Shown one piece after another: positions 7,595-15,227 of a stretch of 24,314 nucleotides of DNA (its first letter is position 1; each line of letters opens with the position of its first letter). The position numbers and the translations under genes were made by a program. The DNA comes from CANKHA01 sp035699705 (lineage in GTDB: Bacteria > Pseudomonadota > Alphaproteobacteria > Rhizobiales > Xanthobacteraceae): NCBI GenBank assembly GCA_035699705.1, contig DASSPI010000120.1, positions 1 through 24,314 on the forward strand, written 5' to 3'. The notes beneath the pieces were generated by a model, which had not been told where the DNA came from, did no database searches, and was given only the letters and a program-made list of their open reading frames with translations.

Positions 7595-8085
7595 CAATCC
7601 TCCGCCGCCCGCATGCGCATGAAGACCTGCCGGCGGCAGTCCGCCACCATGGTGCCGTCCTGCTTGTAGGCGCGGTGATGCAGCTCAACGATGCCGGCGC
7701 CGGGATGCGACTTCGATTCCCGCTTGCCCACGATCTCGGTCGTGCAATGCACGGTATCGCCTTCGAACAACGGATGCGGGAATTTCACTTCGGTCATGCC
7801 GAGGTTGGCAATGGTGGTGCCGACGGTGAGATCGTTGACGGAAATGCCGATCATCAGGCCGAGCGTGAACAGCGAATTCATCAGCGGCTGGCCCCATTCG
7901 GTTTCCGTTTCGCAGAAATGCCGGTCGATATGCAGCGGCTGGGGATTCAACGTCATATTCGAGAAGAGCATGTTGTCCATCTGCGTCACCGTGCGGGTGA
8001 GCCGGTGCTCGTATTTGGTGCCGACGATGAAATCCTCGAAATAGAGCCCGCCGCGATGGTGTCGCTGGGCAATTTCCGGCTGCAT
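7594..8085 (-). CDS. MaoC-family (R)-hydratase/dehydratase
   Basis: A 163-residue single hot-dog-fold hydratase acting on a CoA thioester. The active-site segment TLNPQPLHIDRHF (45-57) carries His52, but the position five residues before it is Asn47, where typical R-specific enoyl-CoA hydratases have the catalytic Asp. I recall the same NxQPLH pattern from mesaconyl- and itaconyl-type hydratases, which would suit its coupling to the CitE-like lyase. ATG 8085 with GGGAGGGCGGA upstream is preferred to the longer open frame (to 8202), whose extra 39 residues are not family-like. The TGA stop overlaps the next gene's ATG. Confidence 0.87.
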   Translation of the reverse strand: MQPEIAQRHHRGGLYFEDFIVGTKYEHRLTRTVTQMDNMLFSNMTLNPQPLHIDRHFCETETEWGQPLMNSLFTLGLMIGISVNDLTVGTTIANLGMTEVKFPHPLFEGDTVHCTTEIVGKRESKSHPGAGIVELHHRAYKQDGTMVADCRRQVFMRMRAAED

Positions 8086-8128
8086 TCCGCCCTCCCGAAC
8101 TTGTTGTGACGCTTCGCAAAAATCGGCG

Positions 8129-8143
8129 TTAACACTTCGTTTA
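8129..8143. promoter_or_regulatory. near-match to a CtrA box
   Basis: TTAA-N7-TTTA, one mismatch from the CtrA consensus TTAA-N7-TTAA. It lies between the divergent MaoC gene (ATG 8085) and the transglycosylase gene (ATG 8242). A single near-match could be chance. Confidence 0.25.
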
Positions 8144-8241
8144 CCATAATCCGCCCAAGGTGGGGCAGCCGAACAGCCGTCGCGCCGCGCGGCAACGGCC
8201 ATGCTACGCGCCCAAGGTTAAGCGCCAAGGTCTTTGCGCCT

Positions 8242-9201
8242 ATGCCGGCCGACCCGATCAGCACCGCCAATGCCGCCGTCGCGCATATCACAGGCGCGAT
8301 CCGCCAGGCGGCGCGGGCCGTGGGTACCAGCTTCTCCTACCTGCTGGCCACCGCCAAAGTAGAATCCAATTTCAATCCCGGCGCCAAAGCCGCGACGTCA
8401 TCAGCGCAGGGGCTGTTCCAGTTCATCGAGCAGACCTGGCTGTCGACGTTGAAGGAAGCCGGGCCGCGGCTTGGCTACGGCGCCTACGCCGATGCCATCG
8501 TCAAAAGTCCGAGCGGGCGCATGGAAGTGACGAATCCCGCCATGCGCAAGGAGATCCTTGGCCTGCGCCAGGATCCGCAAGCCAATGCCGCGATGGCGGG
8601 GGCTTTCACCAACAAGAACGCTTCGATCCTGCAATCCCGCCTTGGCCGGGCGCCGACCGAAGGCGAGCTTTACATCGCGCATTTCCTCGGAGCCGGCGGC
8701 GCGGGGAAGCTGATCAATGCGGCTGCGACCCGGAATCCGCCGGCGGCAGCGCTGTTTCCGGGCGCGGCGAGTGCCAACCGTTCGATCTTTTACGACAAGG
8801 CGGGCCGCGCACGGCTTGCATCGGAAGTCTATGCCAACCTGACCGGCCGCTACGAGGTCGCGCGCCTGGGCACGACGGCAATGGCCGCCAAAGAGGCGCC
8901 GGTGCGAGTGGCGGCTGCGATACCCGATCCGGCGGGAACGACGCAGGCCTTCGCCGCCTATCAGCCGCCTTCTCCCTTCCGGGACGAGTCGGGTCCGGTA
9001 TTTCATGCCCTGTTCCACACCAGCGAGCGGCCGGAGGCGGTCGCCCCGCGCATTAACCAATTATGGGGCACGCCGCCTGCTGCGGGGCAGGCCCGGCTCG
9101 CCGCGGCGCCGACCGCCGCAGCGCCCGCAAACGGCCGTCCGCTCGATCTTTTCCAGGATCTGCCGCCGGACATCGGCGGGCTTTTCCGCGGCCGCGGCTG
9201 A
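8242..9201 (+). CDS. lytic transglycosylase, SLT domain
   Basis: A 319-residue protein with a Slt70-type lysozyme-like domain at about 25-150. The probable catalytic acid is Glu41 in AKVESNFNP, followed by the family signature SSAQGLFQFIEQTW at 53-66 and, later, the AHFLGAGGA segment. These enzymes cleave the MurNAc-GlcNAc bond of peptidoglycan to 1,6-anhydro products. No clear signal peptide is seen, so it may be exported by a dedicated machine such as the flagellar apparatus or act as a structure-linked transglycosylase. The C-terminal 130 residues are low-complexity, rich in Ala and Pro. The ribosome binding site is weak. DUF2336 lies downstream on the same strand, separated by two hairpins. 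Confidence 0.88.
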   Translation: MPADPISTANAAVAHITGAIRQAARAVGTSFSYLLATAKVESNFNPGAKAATSSAQGLFQFIEQTWLSTLKEAGPRLGYGAYADAIVKSPSGRMEVTNPAMRKEILGLRQDPQANAAMAGAFTNKNASILQSRLGRAPTEGELYIAHFLGAGGAGKLINAAATRNPPAAALFPGAASANRSIFYDKAGRARLASEVYANLTGRYEVARLGTTAMAAKEAPVRVAAAIPDPAGTTQAFAAYQPPSPFRDESGPVFHALFHTSERPEAVAPRINQLWGTPPAAGQARLAAAPTAAAPANGRPLDLFQDLPPDIGGLFRGRG

Positions 9202-9233
9202 TCCTCCAGCGTTAACAATTCCACAACATCCGT

Positions 9234-9282
9234 AAAGGGTTATGCTGAACCCTTTGTTAAGCCGCCATCTGTAAGGTGGCTT
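9234..9282 (+). terminator. two consecutive hairpins after the transglycosylase gene
   Basis: AAAGGGTT/AACCCTTT (9234-9241 with 9248-9255, 6-nt loop) is followed by AAGCCGCC/GGTGGCTT (9259-9266 with 9275-9282, one G-U pair). Neither has a long T tract, so termination is likely but not certain. Confidence 0.5.
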
Positions 9283-9345
9283 TGCTGGTGCGTGGCGCCA
9301 GTGCCGCCGTCCGCGGCTTGTTTGGTATAGCGCGTAAGTGAACTC

Positions 9346-10539
9346 ATGATTGTTCGCGAGTTCCTGCAATGGCTGCGTACTGCGTCCGCCGGCGAGCGTG
9401 CCGATGGCACCACCGCGCTGGCGCGGGCCTATCTTTTCTCTCCGCTCTCCCTGGATGACCGCGCCGCCGCCGAAGGCGCGATGCTCATGCTGCTCGACGA
9501 TCCGTCCCCGCTGGTGCGCCGCGCGCTGGCGGAGGCCTTTGCGTCAAGCCAGGCGGCGCCGCCCGCGGTGGTGCACGGGCTTGCCGCCGATCAGCCTTTT
9601 GTCGCCGTGCCGATCGTGGAGCGTTCGCCGCTCTTCGTCGATGCCGATCTCGTTGACATGGTCGCTACCGGTCATCGCGAGATTGCCGCGGCGATCGCGC
9701 GGCGCCCGATGCTGCAGCGTTCGGTCGCCGCCGCGATCGCGGAAGTCGGCTCCGCCGAGGCTTGCCTCGAGCTGATCGAAAATCCCGACGCCGACATCGC
9801 GCCGTTTTCCATCGATCGCATCGTCGCGCGCTACGGTCATCTCGCCGCCATCCGTGAATCGCTGCTTGCGATCGACGATCTGCCGGTCGGCACGCGCCAG
9901 GCGCTGGTTAGGAAACTTTCGCAGACCTTGGCCGATTTCGTCACCGCGCGCGCCTGGCTCGCCGAGGACCGCGCGCTGCGGGTGGTCACCGAGGCTTGCG
10001 AAAAAGCAACCGTCACGCTCGCCGCCGATACGGTGGAAGTGCGCCCGCTGGTGCGTCACCTGCGCGAAACCGGGCAGCTCACCGCCGGCCTCGTGCTGCG
10101 CGCGCTGCTTTGCGGCAATTGCAGCTTGTTCGAGGAATCGCTCGCCGAGCTGTCCGGCATGCCGCTCGAACGCGTTTACGGGCTTGTGCACGGCAGGGGC
10201 AATGCGGGTTTCCGCGCGCTCTATGACAAGGCGGGTCTGCCGGCGTCCACCTATCCGGCCTTCCGCGAGGCGATCGAAGCCATGCACGAGGATGTGCTGC
10301 TGGGCGAAACCGGGGACGCTTCCCGGCTGAAGCGGCGCATGGTCGAGCGCGTGCTCACCCGTTGCGAGCGCAGTACGCTTGGCGAGATCGAGCCGCTGAT
10401 GACGCTGCTGCGGCGCTTCGCCACCGAAGCGGCGCGGGACGAAGCCCGCATGTTCTGCGACGAGCTGATGGACATGCCCGATCCCGGGCCGCCGGCGGAG
10501 TATGATTTCGTCCCCGGCGATCGGCTGGTCGCTGCCTAG
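9346..10539 (+). CDS. DUF2336 protein, helical-repeat
   Basis: A 397-residue, mostly helical cytoplasmic protein of the DUF2336 family found in alphaproteobacteria. Early repeats resemble HEAT units, for example LLDDPSPLVRRALAEAFASS near 49-68, followed by the LADDPF-like segment LAADQPFVAVPIVERSPLFVD that is typical of the family. No catalytic motif, signal peptide or membrane segment is seen. Function is unknown; helical repeats suggest a protein-binding scaffold. ATG 9346 lies 144 bp after the transglycosylase gene. The 3' end is 6 bp from the convergent small gene. Confidence 0.85.
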   Translation: MIVREFLQWLRTASAGERADGTTALARAYLFSPLSLDDRAAAEGAMLMLLDDPSPLVRRALAEAFASSQAAPPAVVHGLAADQPFVAVPIVERSPLFVDADLVDMVATGHREIAAAIARRPMLQRSVAAAIAEVGSAEACLELIENPDADIAPFSIDRIVARYGHLAAIRESLLAIDDLPVGTRQALVRKLSQTLADFVTARAWLAEDRALRVVTEACEKATVTLAADTVEVRPLVRHLRETGQLTAGLVLRALLCGNCSLFEESLAELSGMPLERVYGLVHGRGNAGFRALYDKAGLPASTYPAFREAIEAMHEDVLLGETGDASRLKRRMVERVLTRCERSTLGEIEPLMTLLRRFATEAARDEARMFCDELMDMPDPGPPAEYDFVPGDRLVAA

Positions 10540-10545
10540 TGCCGC

Positions 10546-10788
10546 TCAGGCGATCGCGGTGCTAACCGACTCCGCGGTGTCATAGATGCTCACCATGACC
10601 ATCGGGTAAGCCTTCTTGACGGCTTCGCCCGCCTTGGTCGCTTCCTCGACGTCGGCGAAGCTTCTCTTGGTCTGCCGGTCAACCTGGAGCAAGTAGCGCT
10701 CCTGGGTCGGGCGCAATTGTCCTTTGCGGACCGGCGCCTCCTCGATGACGGCTTCCTTGGGCGGCATGTTGATTTTCTTCGTAGCCAT
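10546..10788 (-). CDS. small conserved protein of unknown function, 80 aa
   Basis: Soluble, charged protein. It begins MATKKINMPPKEAVIEEAPVR and has a compact second half, RYLLQVDRQTKRSFADVEEA, ending in a hydrophobic VMVSIYD strand. I recall similar short proteins in Bradyrhizobium relatives but know no function. The ribosome binding site AAGGAACG lies about eight bases before the ATG. It appears monocistronic, between the convergent DUF2336 gene and the lipid-kinase gene upstream. Confidence 0.75.
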   Translation of the reverse strand: MATKKINMPPKEAVIEEAPVRKGQLRPTQERYLLQVDRQTKRSFADVEEATKAGEAVKKAYPMVMVSIYDTAESVSTAIA

Positions 10789-10839
10789 AAAGACTCGTTC
10801 CTTTTGAAAATTCCGGGCTGAATACCTTATGTAATGGCT

Positions 10840-10862
10840 CGCCCCGGCCTTTGTGAGGGGCG
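10840..10862 (-). terminator. weak hairpin downstream of the lipid-kinase gene
   Basis: CGCCCC (10840-10845) pairs with GGGGCG (10857-10862) around an 11-nt loop, 16 bp beyond the minus-strand stop at 10879. No T tract follows, so this is a weak terminator candidate only. Confidence 0.25.
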
Positions 10863-10878
10863 GTTTAGCTGAATCCCG

Positions 10879-11799
10879 CTACGGGGCGAACACCTTCAGC
10901 GCATTCGGTCTGGCCCGATAGCGCAGGGGAGGGCGCAGCATCGTCACTTCGCCGTCGAGCGCGACCATGAGCCGGCTGGTGCGAGAGGTGATTTCCACCT
11001 CTGGCACTTTCACGACGCGCAGATCGCGCAATCGATCCATGAAGCCGAGCAGCGAGCGGCAGGCGAGCCAGAACAGCGCCAGGCGGCTCTGCCGCTTGGC
11101 GACGTAGACGCATAATTCGCCGGCATCCAGCCGTTCGCGTTTCCCTGCGGCCCGGCCGGTCAGGCAATATTCGTTGTTGCCGATGAAGACGCAGGGGCTG
11201 CGATAAGGCTCCACCAGCCCGCCAGCGCGAATGCGAAGCCGCCGCAGTGGAAAATGCCGCAGCGTGCGCCAGATCGCGAAAGCGGTCGCCGTCCATTTGC
11301 CCATGCGACGGCCTTCGCGCAGACGTTTACGGTCGAGCACCAGATAGGGATAGATGCCGATGGAGGAATTGTTGACGAACGTCTCCCCATTGACCTCGCC
11401 GAGATCGACCGATTTCACCTGGCCGGCGGCGATGAGCGCGACCGCCTGCTCGAGCGCAAGCGGGATGCCGAGATCCCGGGCGAAATGATTACGGGTGCCG
11501 AGCGGCAGGATGCCGATCGGCACGTCGCTGCCGGCAAACACGCTCGCGACCGATGCGATGCTGCCGTCGCCGCCGCCGACCACCAGAGCGTCGATCTGGT
11601 TATTCTTGGCCTCCTGCAACACGCGCTCGGCGCGTGCCTTCAGCTCTGTAGCGGAAAGAAATTCCAGTGTCGCCGTGACGCCGTGCTGCGCGAAAGCGGC
11701 GGCAAGCGTTTCGCTCAGCGCCCGGCCGTCCCGCGATACGACAGTGCCTGCTGCTTTGTTGAGGAGCACGGTAACCCGCAGGGGTTTTGACTGCGCCAT
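10879..11799 (-). CDS. diacylglycerol kinase-like lipid kinase (DAGK catalytic domain)
   Basis: A 306-residue member of the DagK/YegS/sphingosine-kinase family, expected to phosphorylate a lipid hydroxyl with ATP at the inner membrane. The nucleotide-binding motif GGGDGS is at 75-80, and the phosphate-binding segment LPLGTRNHFARDLGIP begins at 99; most relatives have GTANDFAR there. Later segments, FVNNSSIGIYP and VALDGE, match the family's C-terminal beta domain. ATG 11799 is chosen; the frame also opens from a TTG at 11823. It lies downstream of the Hpt and response-regulator genes on the same strand, but a 115-bp gap argues against tight coupling. Confidence 0.88.
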   Translation of the reverse strand: MAQSKPLRVTVLLNKAAGTVVSRDGRALSETLAAAFAQHGVTATLEFLSATELKARAERVLQEAKNNQIDALVVGGGDGSIASVASVFAGSDVPIGILPLGTRNHFARDLGIPLALEQAVALIAAGQVKSVDLGEVNGETFVNNSSIGIYPYLVLDRKRLREGRRMGKWTATAFAIWRTLRHFPLRRLRIRAGGLVEPYRSPCVFIGNNEYCLTGRAAGKRERLDAGELCVYVAKRQSRLALFWLACRSLLGFMDRLRDLRVVKVPEVEITSRTSRLMVALDGEVTMLRPPLRYRARPNALKVFAP

Positions 11800-11914
11800 G
11801 GAAAGCACCCGACGGTGAGCCAACGCTAATGCGCCGCGCCGCCCGGTGTTCCCGGGATTTTGTCACGGCCGCGCTTATGCGCGCATGCGGCTCGCTGCGC
11901 GGCGCCCCCGGCGG

Positions 11915-12496
11915 TCAGGTTATGTCGCTGGGAGAGAGCGGCGGCCCGACAATGCCCTCGAGATAACCCGGGCGGTGCTCGTTCTGGTCGATCAGAAATT
12001 CATCGGTGACTTCGCGCAGTCGCCGGGTCAGCACGAAGGCCATTTCCTTGGCGTCCGAGCGGGCATATTCGCGATAGATCGCGCGCACCGCGTCCACATG
12101 CTGGTCGACGAGCGCCAGCGGGATATTGCGCATGTCAGGCGTATGTTCCAGCAGGCGGCAGAGGCTGTCGGCGGCCGCCGCAACCGCGGGGAAGCCGAAG
12201 GTCGGGGCTTCGCCCTTGATGTCATGCGCGGCGTGGAACAGGTCGGAATGGGTCTGCTTGAGAAATCCCTTGGCCTTCACCGCATGGCGCGCAAGGTCTA
12301 GGCGCTCGCATTCCTCGTCCATCCAGGCGGAAAATTCGCTGGAAAGCTCCGCCAGCGCCTTCTCGGCGCGCGCCACCGGATCGTCAGCGGGATCGAAAGC
12401 CGCATCCGACACCACTGTGCGCAGCGGGTTCGACGGAACGATCACCTCATATTCGCCGTAAGTCGTGACGACGGGTTTGTCTGCCTTGGGAGGCAT
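11915..12496 (-). CDS. histidine phosphotransfer (Hpt) domain protein
   Basis: A 193-residue cytoplasmic protein whose helical centre carries HDIKGEAPTFG, the Hpt signature HxxKGxxxxxG, with His91 as the likely phosphorylated residue. The N-terminal 45 residues are disordered-looking. No kinase, receiver or output domain is present, so it is a stand-alone phosphotransfer protein. It begins 20 bp after the response-regulator gene, with AGGAG ten bases before its ATG; the two form an operon. The obvious hypothesis is phosphate shuttling between the partner receiver and a hybrid kinase encoded elsewhere. Confidence 0.88.
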   Translation of the reverse strand: MPPKADKPVVTTYGEYEVIVPSNPLRTVVSDAAFDPADDPVARAEKALAELSSEFSAWMDEECERLDLARHAVKAKGFLKQTHSDLFHAAHDIKGEAPTFGFPAVAAAADSLCRLLEHTPDMRNIPLALVDQHVDAVRAIYREYARSDAKEMAFVLTRRLREVTDEFLIDQNEHRPGYLEGIVGPPLSPSDIT

Positions 12497-12516
12497 GGAT
12501 GAAGCGCTCCTGACGC

Positions 12517-13062
12517 TCAGCCGGGGGCCTTGGCCTTGTCCAGCAATGCTTGTTGACGGATCACGTCGGCTTTTCCGTCGCGCCTGCGTTCGGGGCCGAT
12601 GTAGTTCGGGTTGAGGTTGCGGCGGCGGTCCGGGCCGAAATAGGTTTTAGTCTTGATGAAGGGGCGCGGGTTGGCGACCACGTTGATGATGCGCTGATAG
12701 AGCGATTTGGCCGAGATTGGCTTGGCCAGGAATTCGGTGACTCCGGCATCGCGCGCTGCGACCACGCGCTTCTTCTCGGAGTGGCCGGTCAGCATGATGA
12801 TAGGCGCGTAAGGATTGCCGTTCGCGCCCGGTTGCCGGATCATCTGGGTGAGCTCCAGCCCGTCGAAGATCGGCATGGCCCAGTCGGTCAGCACGATATC
12901 CGGCATGTAATGAGTGAAGGCTTCGAGGCCGGCCGCGCCATCTTCCGCTTCATAGACTTCGCGCGCGCCGAAGCCGTGCAGCAAGGTGCGCAGGATGCGG
13001 CGCATATGCACGTTGTCGTCGATGACGAGAAAACGCAGGCGGTTGAAATCGATGCGGATCAT
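12517..13062 (-). CDS. single-domain response regulator with a GP(D/E)RRR tail
   Basis: A 181-residue protein with one CheY-like receiver (1-130): acidic pair Asp15-Asp16, phospho-acceptor Asp60 in LTDWAMP, Thr92 in MLTGH, Lys114 in AKPIS. There is no DNA-binding or enzymatic output domain. The tail instead repeats a short motif: YFGPDRRR at 141-148 and YIGPERRRD at 154-162. This may be a docking segment. It is first in an operon with the Hpt gene. The promoter region 53 bp upstream contains a perfect CtrA consensus box, suggesting cell-cycle or motility control. The ATG has a poor ribosome binding site, but no better start is seen. Confidence 0.92.
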   Translation of the reverse strand: MIRIDFNRLRFLVIDDNVHMRRILRTLLHGFGAREVYEAEDGAAGLEAFTHYMPDIVLTDWAMPIFDGLELTQMIRQPGANGNPYAPIIMLTGHSEKKRVVAARDAGVTEFLAKPISAKSLYQRIINVVANPRPFIKTKTYFGPDRRRNLNPNYIGPERRRDGKADVIRQQALLDKAKAPG

Positions 13063-13114
13063 AAACGCCGGTGGCTCGTGGGCTGTCCCGTCCAGGCAAG
13101 TTAGCCCGCTGCCG

Positions 13115-13129
13115 TTAACGCCGGGTTAA
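13115..13129 (-). promoter_or_regulatory. CtrA box upstream of the response-regulator/Hpt operon
   Basis: TTAA-CGCCGGG-TTAA matches the alphaproteobacterial CtrA consensus TTAA-N7-TTAA exactly. It sits 53 bp before the response-regulator ATG and 62 bp after the NAD kinase stop. CTAACT at about 13099-13104 could be a weak -10 on the minus strand. More GTTAA half-sites occur nearby. Binding is inferred from the consensus only. Confidence 0.6.
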
Positions 13130-13190
13130 GCATGCCGGGCGCCGACGTTAAGCAAATCAACAGGTTAGCTGCCGGCCGACCGGCGACGCA

Positions 13191-13973
13191 TCAATATCCG
13201 AACTGTTCGCGGATGATCCGCTCGTCCAGGCTATGGCCGGGGTCGAACAGCATATGCATGGAAATGTCGTGGTCCATCCGGATGTCGACCGATTTCACCG
13301 ACCGCACCTCGGTATGGTCGGCGACCGCGGCGCAGGGGCGCTTGTCGGCTTCCAGCACCTCGACGGTCACCTTGGCCGCGTCCGGCAGCAGCGCGCCGTG
13401 CCAGCGCCGGGGGCGGAAGGGACTGATCGGGGTCAGCGCCAGCAGCGGCGCGTTGATCGGAATGATCGGCCCCTGGGCGGAGAGATTGTAGGCGGTCGAT
13501 CCCGCCGGCGTGGACACCAGCACGCCGTCGGCGACGAGTAGGGGCAGGCGCTCCTTGTCGTCGATCAGGATCCGCAGCCGCGCCGCCTGATAGCTCTCGC
13601 GGAACAGCGAGACCTCGTTGATGGCATATGATTCATGCTGCTTTCCCTGCATGTCGCGGGCGCACATCAGCAGCGGATGGATCACCGCGATTTTTGCCGC
13701 CGCCAGCCGTTCCTTCAGCTTTTCGTCGGAAAATTCATTCATCAGGAATCCGACCGTGCCGCGATGCATGCCGTAGATCGGCTTGCCGGACTGCATGAAG
13801 CGATGCAGGGTTTGCAGCATCAAACCGTCGCCGCCGAGGGCGACGACGACGTCGGCGGAATCGGGATCGACATCACCATAGCGGCGGGTGAGCGCCTCGC
13901 GTGCCTCGGCGGCTTCCGGGCTGGAGCTGGCGACAAACGCGATCCGTTGGTAGTCGGGATTGGGCCGGGCCAT
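13191..13973 (-). CDS. nadK: NAD kinase
   Basis: Phosphorylates NAD to NADP. The 260-residue length is usual for bacterial NadK. Motifs: VALGGDG (45-50 region, GGDG at 47-50), NE at 119-120, DG at 149-150, and the diagnostic TPAGSTAYNLSAQGP at 155-169. The MARPN start at 13973 is the natural ATG. It is divergent from cutA with about 64 bp between. It is upstream of the response-regulator operon on the same strand, but the CtrA box between them suggests a separate promoter for that operon. Confidence 0.97.
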   Translation of the reverse strand: MARPNPDYQRIAFVASSSPEAAEAREALTRRYGDVDPDSADVVVALGGDGLMLQTLHRFMQSGKPIYGMHRGTVGFLMNEFSDEKLKERLAAAKIAVIHPLLMCARDMQGKQHESYAINEVSLFRESYQAARLRILIDDKERLPLLVADGVLVSTPAGSTAYNLSAQGPIIPINAPLLALTPISPFRPRRWHGALLPDAAKVTVEVLEADKRPCAAVADHTEVRSVKSVDIRMDHDISMHMLFDPGHSLDERIIREQFGY

Positions 13974-14037
13974 GTGGTGAGCCTTGCGAAACGCGATAAG
14001 TTACAACGCCAGCCCAGCCGGATCGAGGATGACCGAA

Positions 14038-14367
14038 ATGGAACGCGCGGTTTTCGTCTATACGACCTACCCCTCCATTGTCGAGGCGGAGGAGGCGGGG
14101 CGGGCGCTGGTCGAGCAGCATCTGGCGGCCTGCGTGAACATCCTGCCCGGCATGATATCGCATTATCGCTGGCAGGGGACGATCGAGCGGGCCGAGGAAG
14201 TGGTGATGCTGATCAAGACCCGGGCCTCGCTGGCGGAGGAGGTGCGTGCGCAGGTCAAATCCCGTCACTCCTACGAAACGCCGGCCATCCTGGTGCTGTC
14301 GATCGAAAGCGTCGACGAGACCTACCTGGCCTGGGTGGTCGCGGAAACCGAGAAGAACCCGGCCTGA
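14038..14367 (+). CDS. cutA: CutA divalent-ion tolerance protein
   Basis: A 109-residue trimeric ferredoxin-like protein related to PII, linked historically to copper tolerance; its real job is unsettled. Family markers are VYTTYPS near the start, LAACVNILPG (29-38), YRWQGTIE (43-50), EVVMLIKT, and HSYETPAILVL. Two ATGs are close together: 14029 has GAGG touching it, while 14038 has GAGGA eight bases upstream, so 14038 is preferred; the difference is three residues. The frame also opens further upstream to 13984 without a ribosome binding site. Confidence 0.93.
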   Translation: MERAVFVYTTYPSIVEAEEAGRALVEQHLAACVNILPGMISHYRWQGTIERAEEVVMLIKTRASLAEEVRAQVKSRHSYETPAILVLSIESVDETYLAWVVAETEKNPA

Positions 14368-14372
14368 GGGTC

Positions 14373-14402
14373 GTCATGGCCGGGCTTGAAGCCGGCCATG
14401 AC
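14373..14402. terminator. perfect 11-bp inverted repeat between cutA and the TPR gene
   Basis: GTCATGGCCGG (14373-14383) and CCGGCCATGAC (14392-14402) enclose an 8-nt loop, 5 bp after the cutA stop. The convergent arrangement suits a bidirectional terminator. The GTCATGGCCGGGCTT form is also a common dispersed repeat in this group. Confidence 0.55.
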
Positions 14403-14436
14403 CAGTTGGAGGTGCGAAAAGTCTGCGCGGCGGCGG

Positions 14437-14997
14437 TCAGTAAGTGAACTTGCCGTCGATCACGCCCTTGAGATTCTTGTAGGGCTCGCAGTCGTTCCCA
14501 CCGCAGATCATGCTGATCTTCTGCAGGAAATCCTCGGCCTTGCGCACGTTGCCCTGTTCGGCATGCCACATGCCGTAATAGGACAGGGTGACGACATGCA
14601 CCGGATCCGCCTTCAGCGCGCGGTCGTACCAGAATTTGGCCTTGTCATAATCGCCGAGCTTGCGCCAGGCGAAGCCGACGCTGGTGGCGACGTCCGGATG
14701 GTCATCCTGGCCGAGCGCCAGCATGGCCGCGATACCATCCTCGTATTTGTCCGACTTGATCAGGTCATAGGCGACCTTGTAGCCGTCGAGGAATTGCGAC
14801 TGCTTGTCCTTCTTCTGCTGCCCGGTCGCGGGCGTATTGGTTTTCTTCTTGTCGTCGGCCTTCTTCTTGTTGGCGGCGGGAGCCGGCGGCGGCGCCGGAT
14901 TGTCCCTCATGTCGGCGAGAGCCGGGCCGGCCGCCAGCACGAGGCCGAGCAGGGCAGCCGCGCCAAGGAGAAAAATCTGATGCTTACGGGGTGCCAT
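14437..14997 (-). CDS. secreted TPR-repeat protein
   Basis: A 186-residue exported protein. A signal peptide covers about 1-28 (LLGAAALLGLVLAAGPALA). A Pro/Lys-rich linker at 32-68 (KKKADDKKK) follows, then about three TPR-like helix pairs from 70 to 160, including AWRKLGDYDKAKFWYDRALK. The C-terminus has a Cys pair in ICGGNDCEPYKNLK, probably a disulfide. TPR modules bind proteins or peptides; the partner is unknown. The ribosome binding site AGGAAAC is well placed. The lysine-rich linker might touch anionic wall or membrane surfaces, but that is inference. Confidence 0.85.
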   Translation of the reverse strand: MAPRKHQIFLLGAAALLGLVLAAGPALADMRDNPAPPPAPAANKKKADDKKKTNTPATGQQKKDKQSQFLDGYKVAYDLIKSDKYEDGIAAMLALGQDDHPDVATSVGFAWRKLGDYDKAKFWYDRALKADPVHVVTLSYYGMWHAEQGNVRKAEDFLQKISMICGGNDCEPYKNLKGVIDGKFTY

Positions 14998-15129
14998 GAT
15001 GTTTCCTCGCTCGAAAGATGGAAGACAGCCAACATATGCACGTGACAGCCTGCCCCATTAAACACCACCCGGCGATGGCAATTCCAGACCCTGCAAAGAA
15101 ATGTGAATAGGGGGCCCCGCGCCTTGGCT

Positions 15130-15216
15130 CCTCTCCCCACGCAAGTCCGATATATCCGACTTGCGCCGCTATCAGCGCCGATCTCGGGTAGACGCGAGAT
15201 CGGATGCGGGGAGAGG
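15130..15216. repeat. nested palindromic element, about 87 bp
   Basis: Perfect 9-bp terminal arms CCTCTCCCC (15130-15138) and GGGGAGAGG (15208-15216) enclose two hairpins: GCAAGTC/GACTTGC (15141-15163) and CGATCTCG/CGAGATCG (15179-15202). It lies 12 bp beyond the btuB stop and may terminate btuB transcription. Similar CTCTCCCC...GGGGAGAGG elements are dispersed in related genomes. The rest of the 230-bp gap holds nothing else I can support. Confidence 0.65.
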
Positions 15217-15227
15217 GAGATTCCGGC

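Noticed and set aside
9544..10287. 247-aa minus-strand frame opposite the DUF2336 gene
   Set aside because: Antisense shadow; the plus-strand frame carries the family pattern and fits the operon direction.
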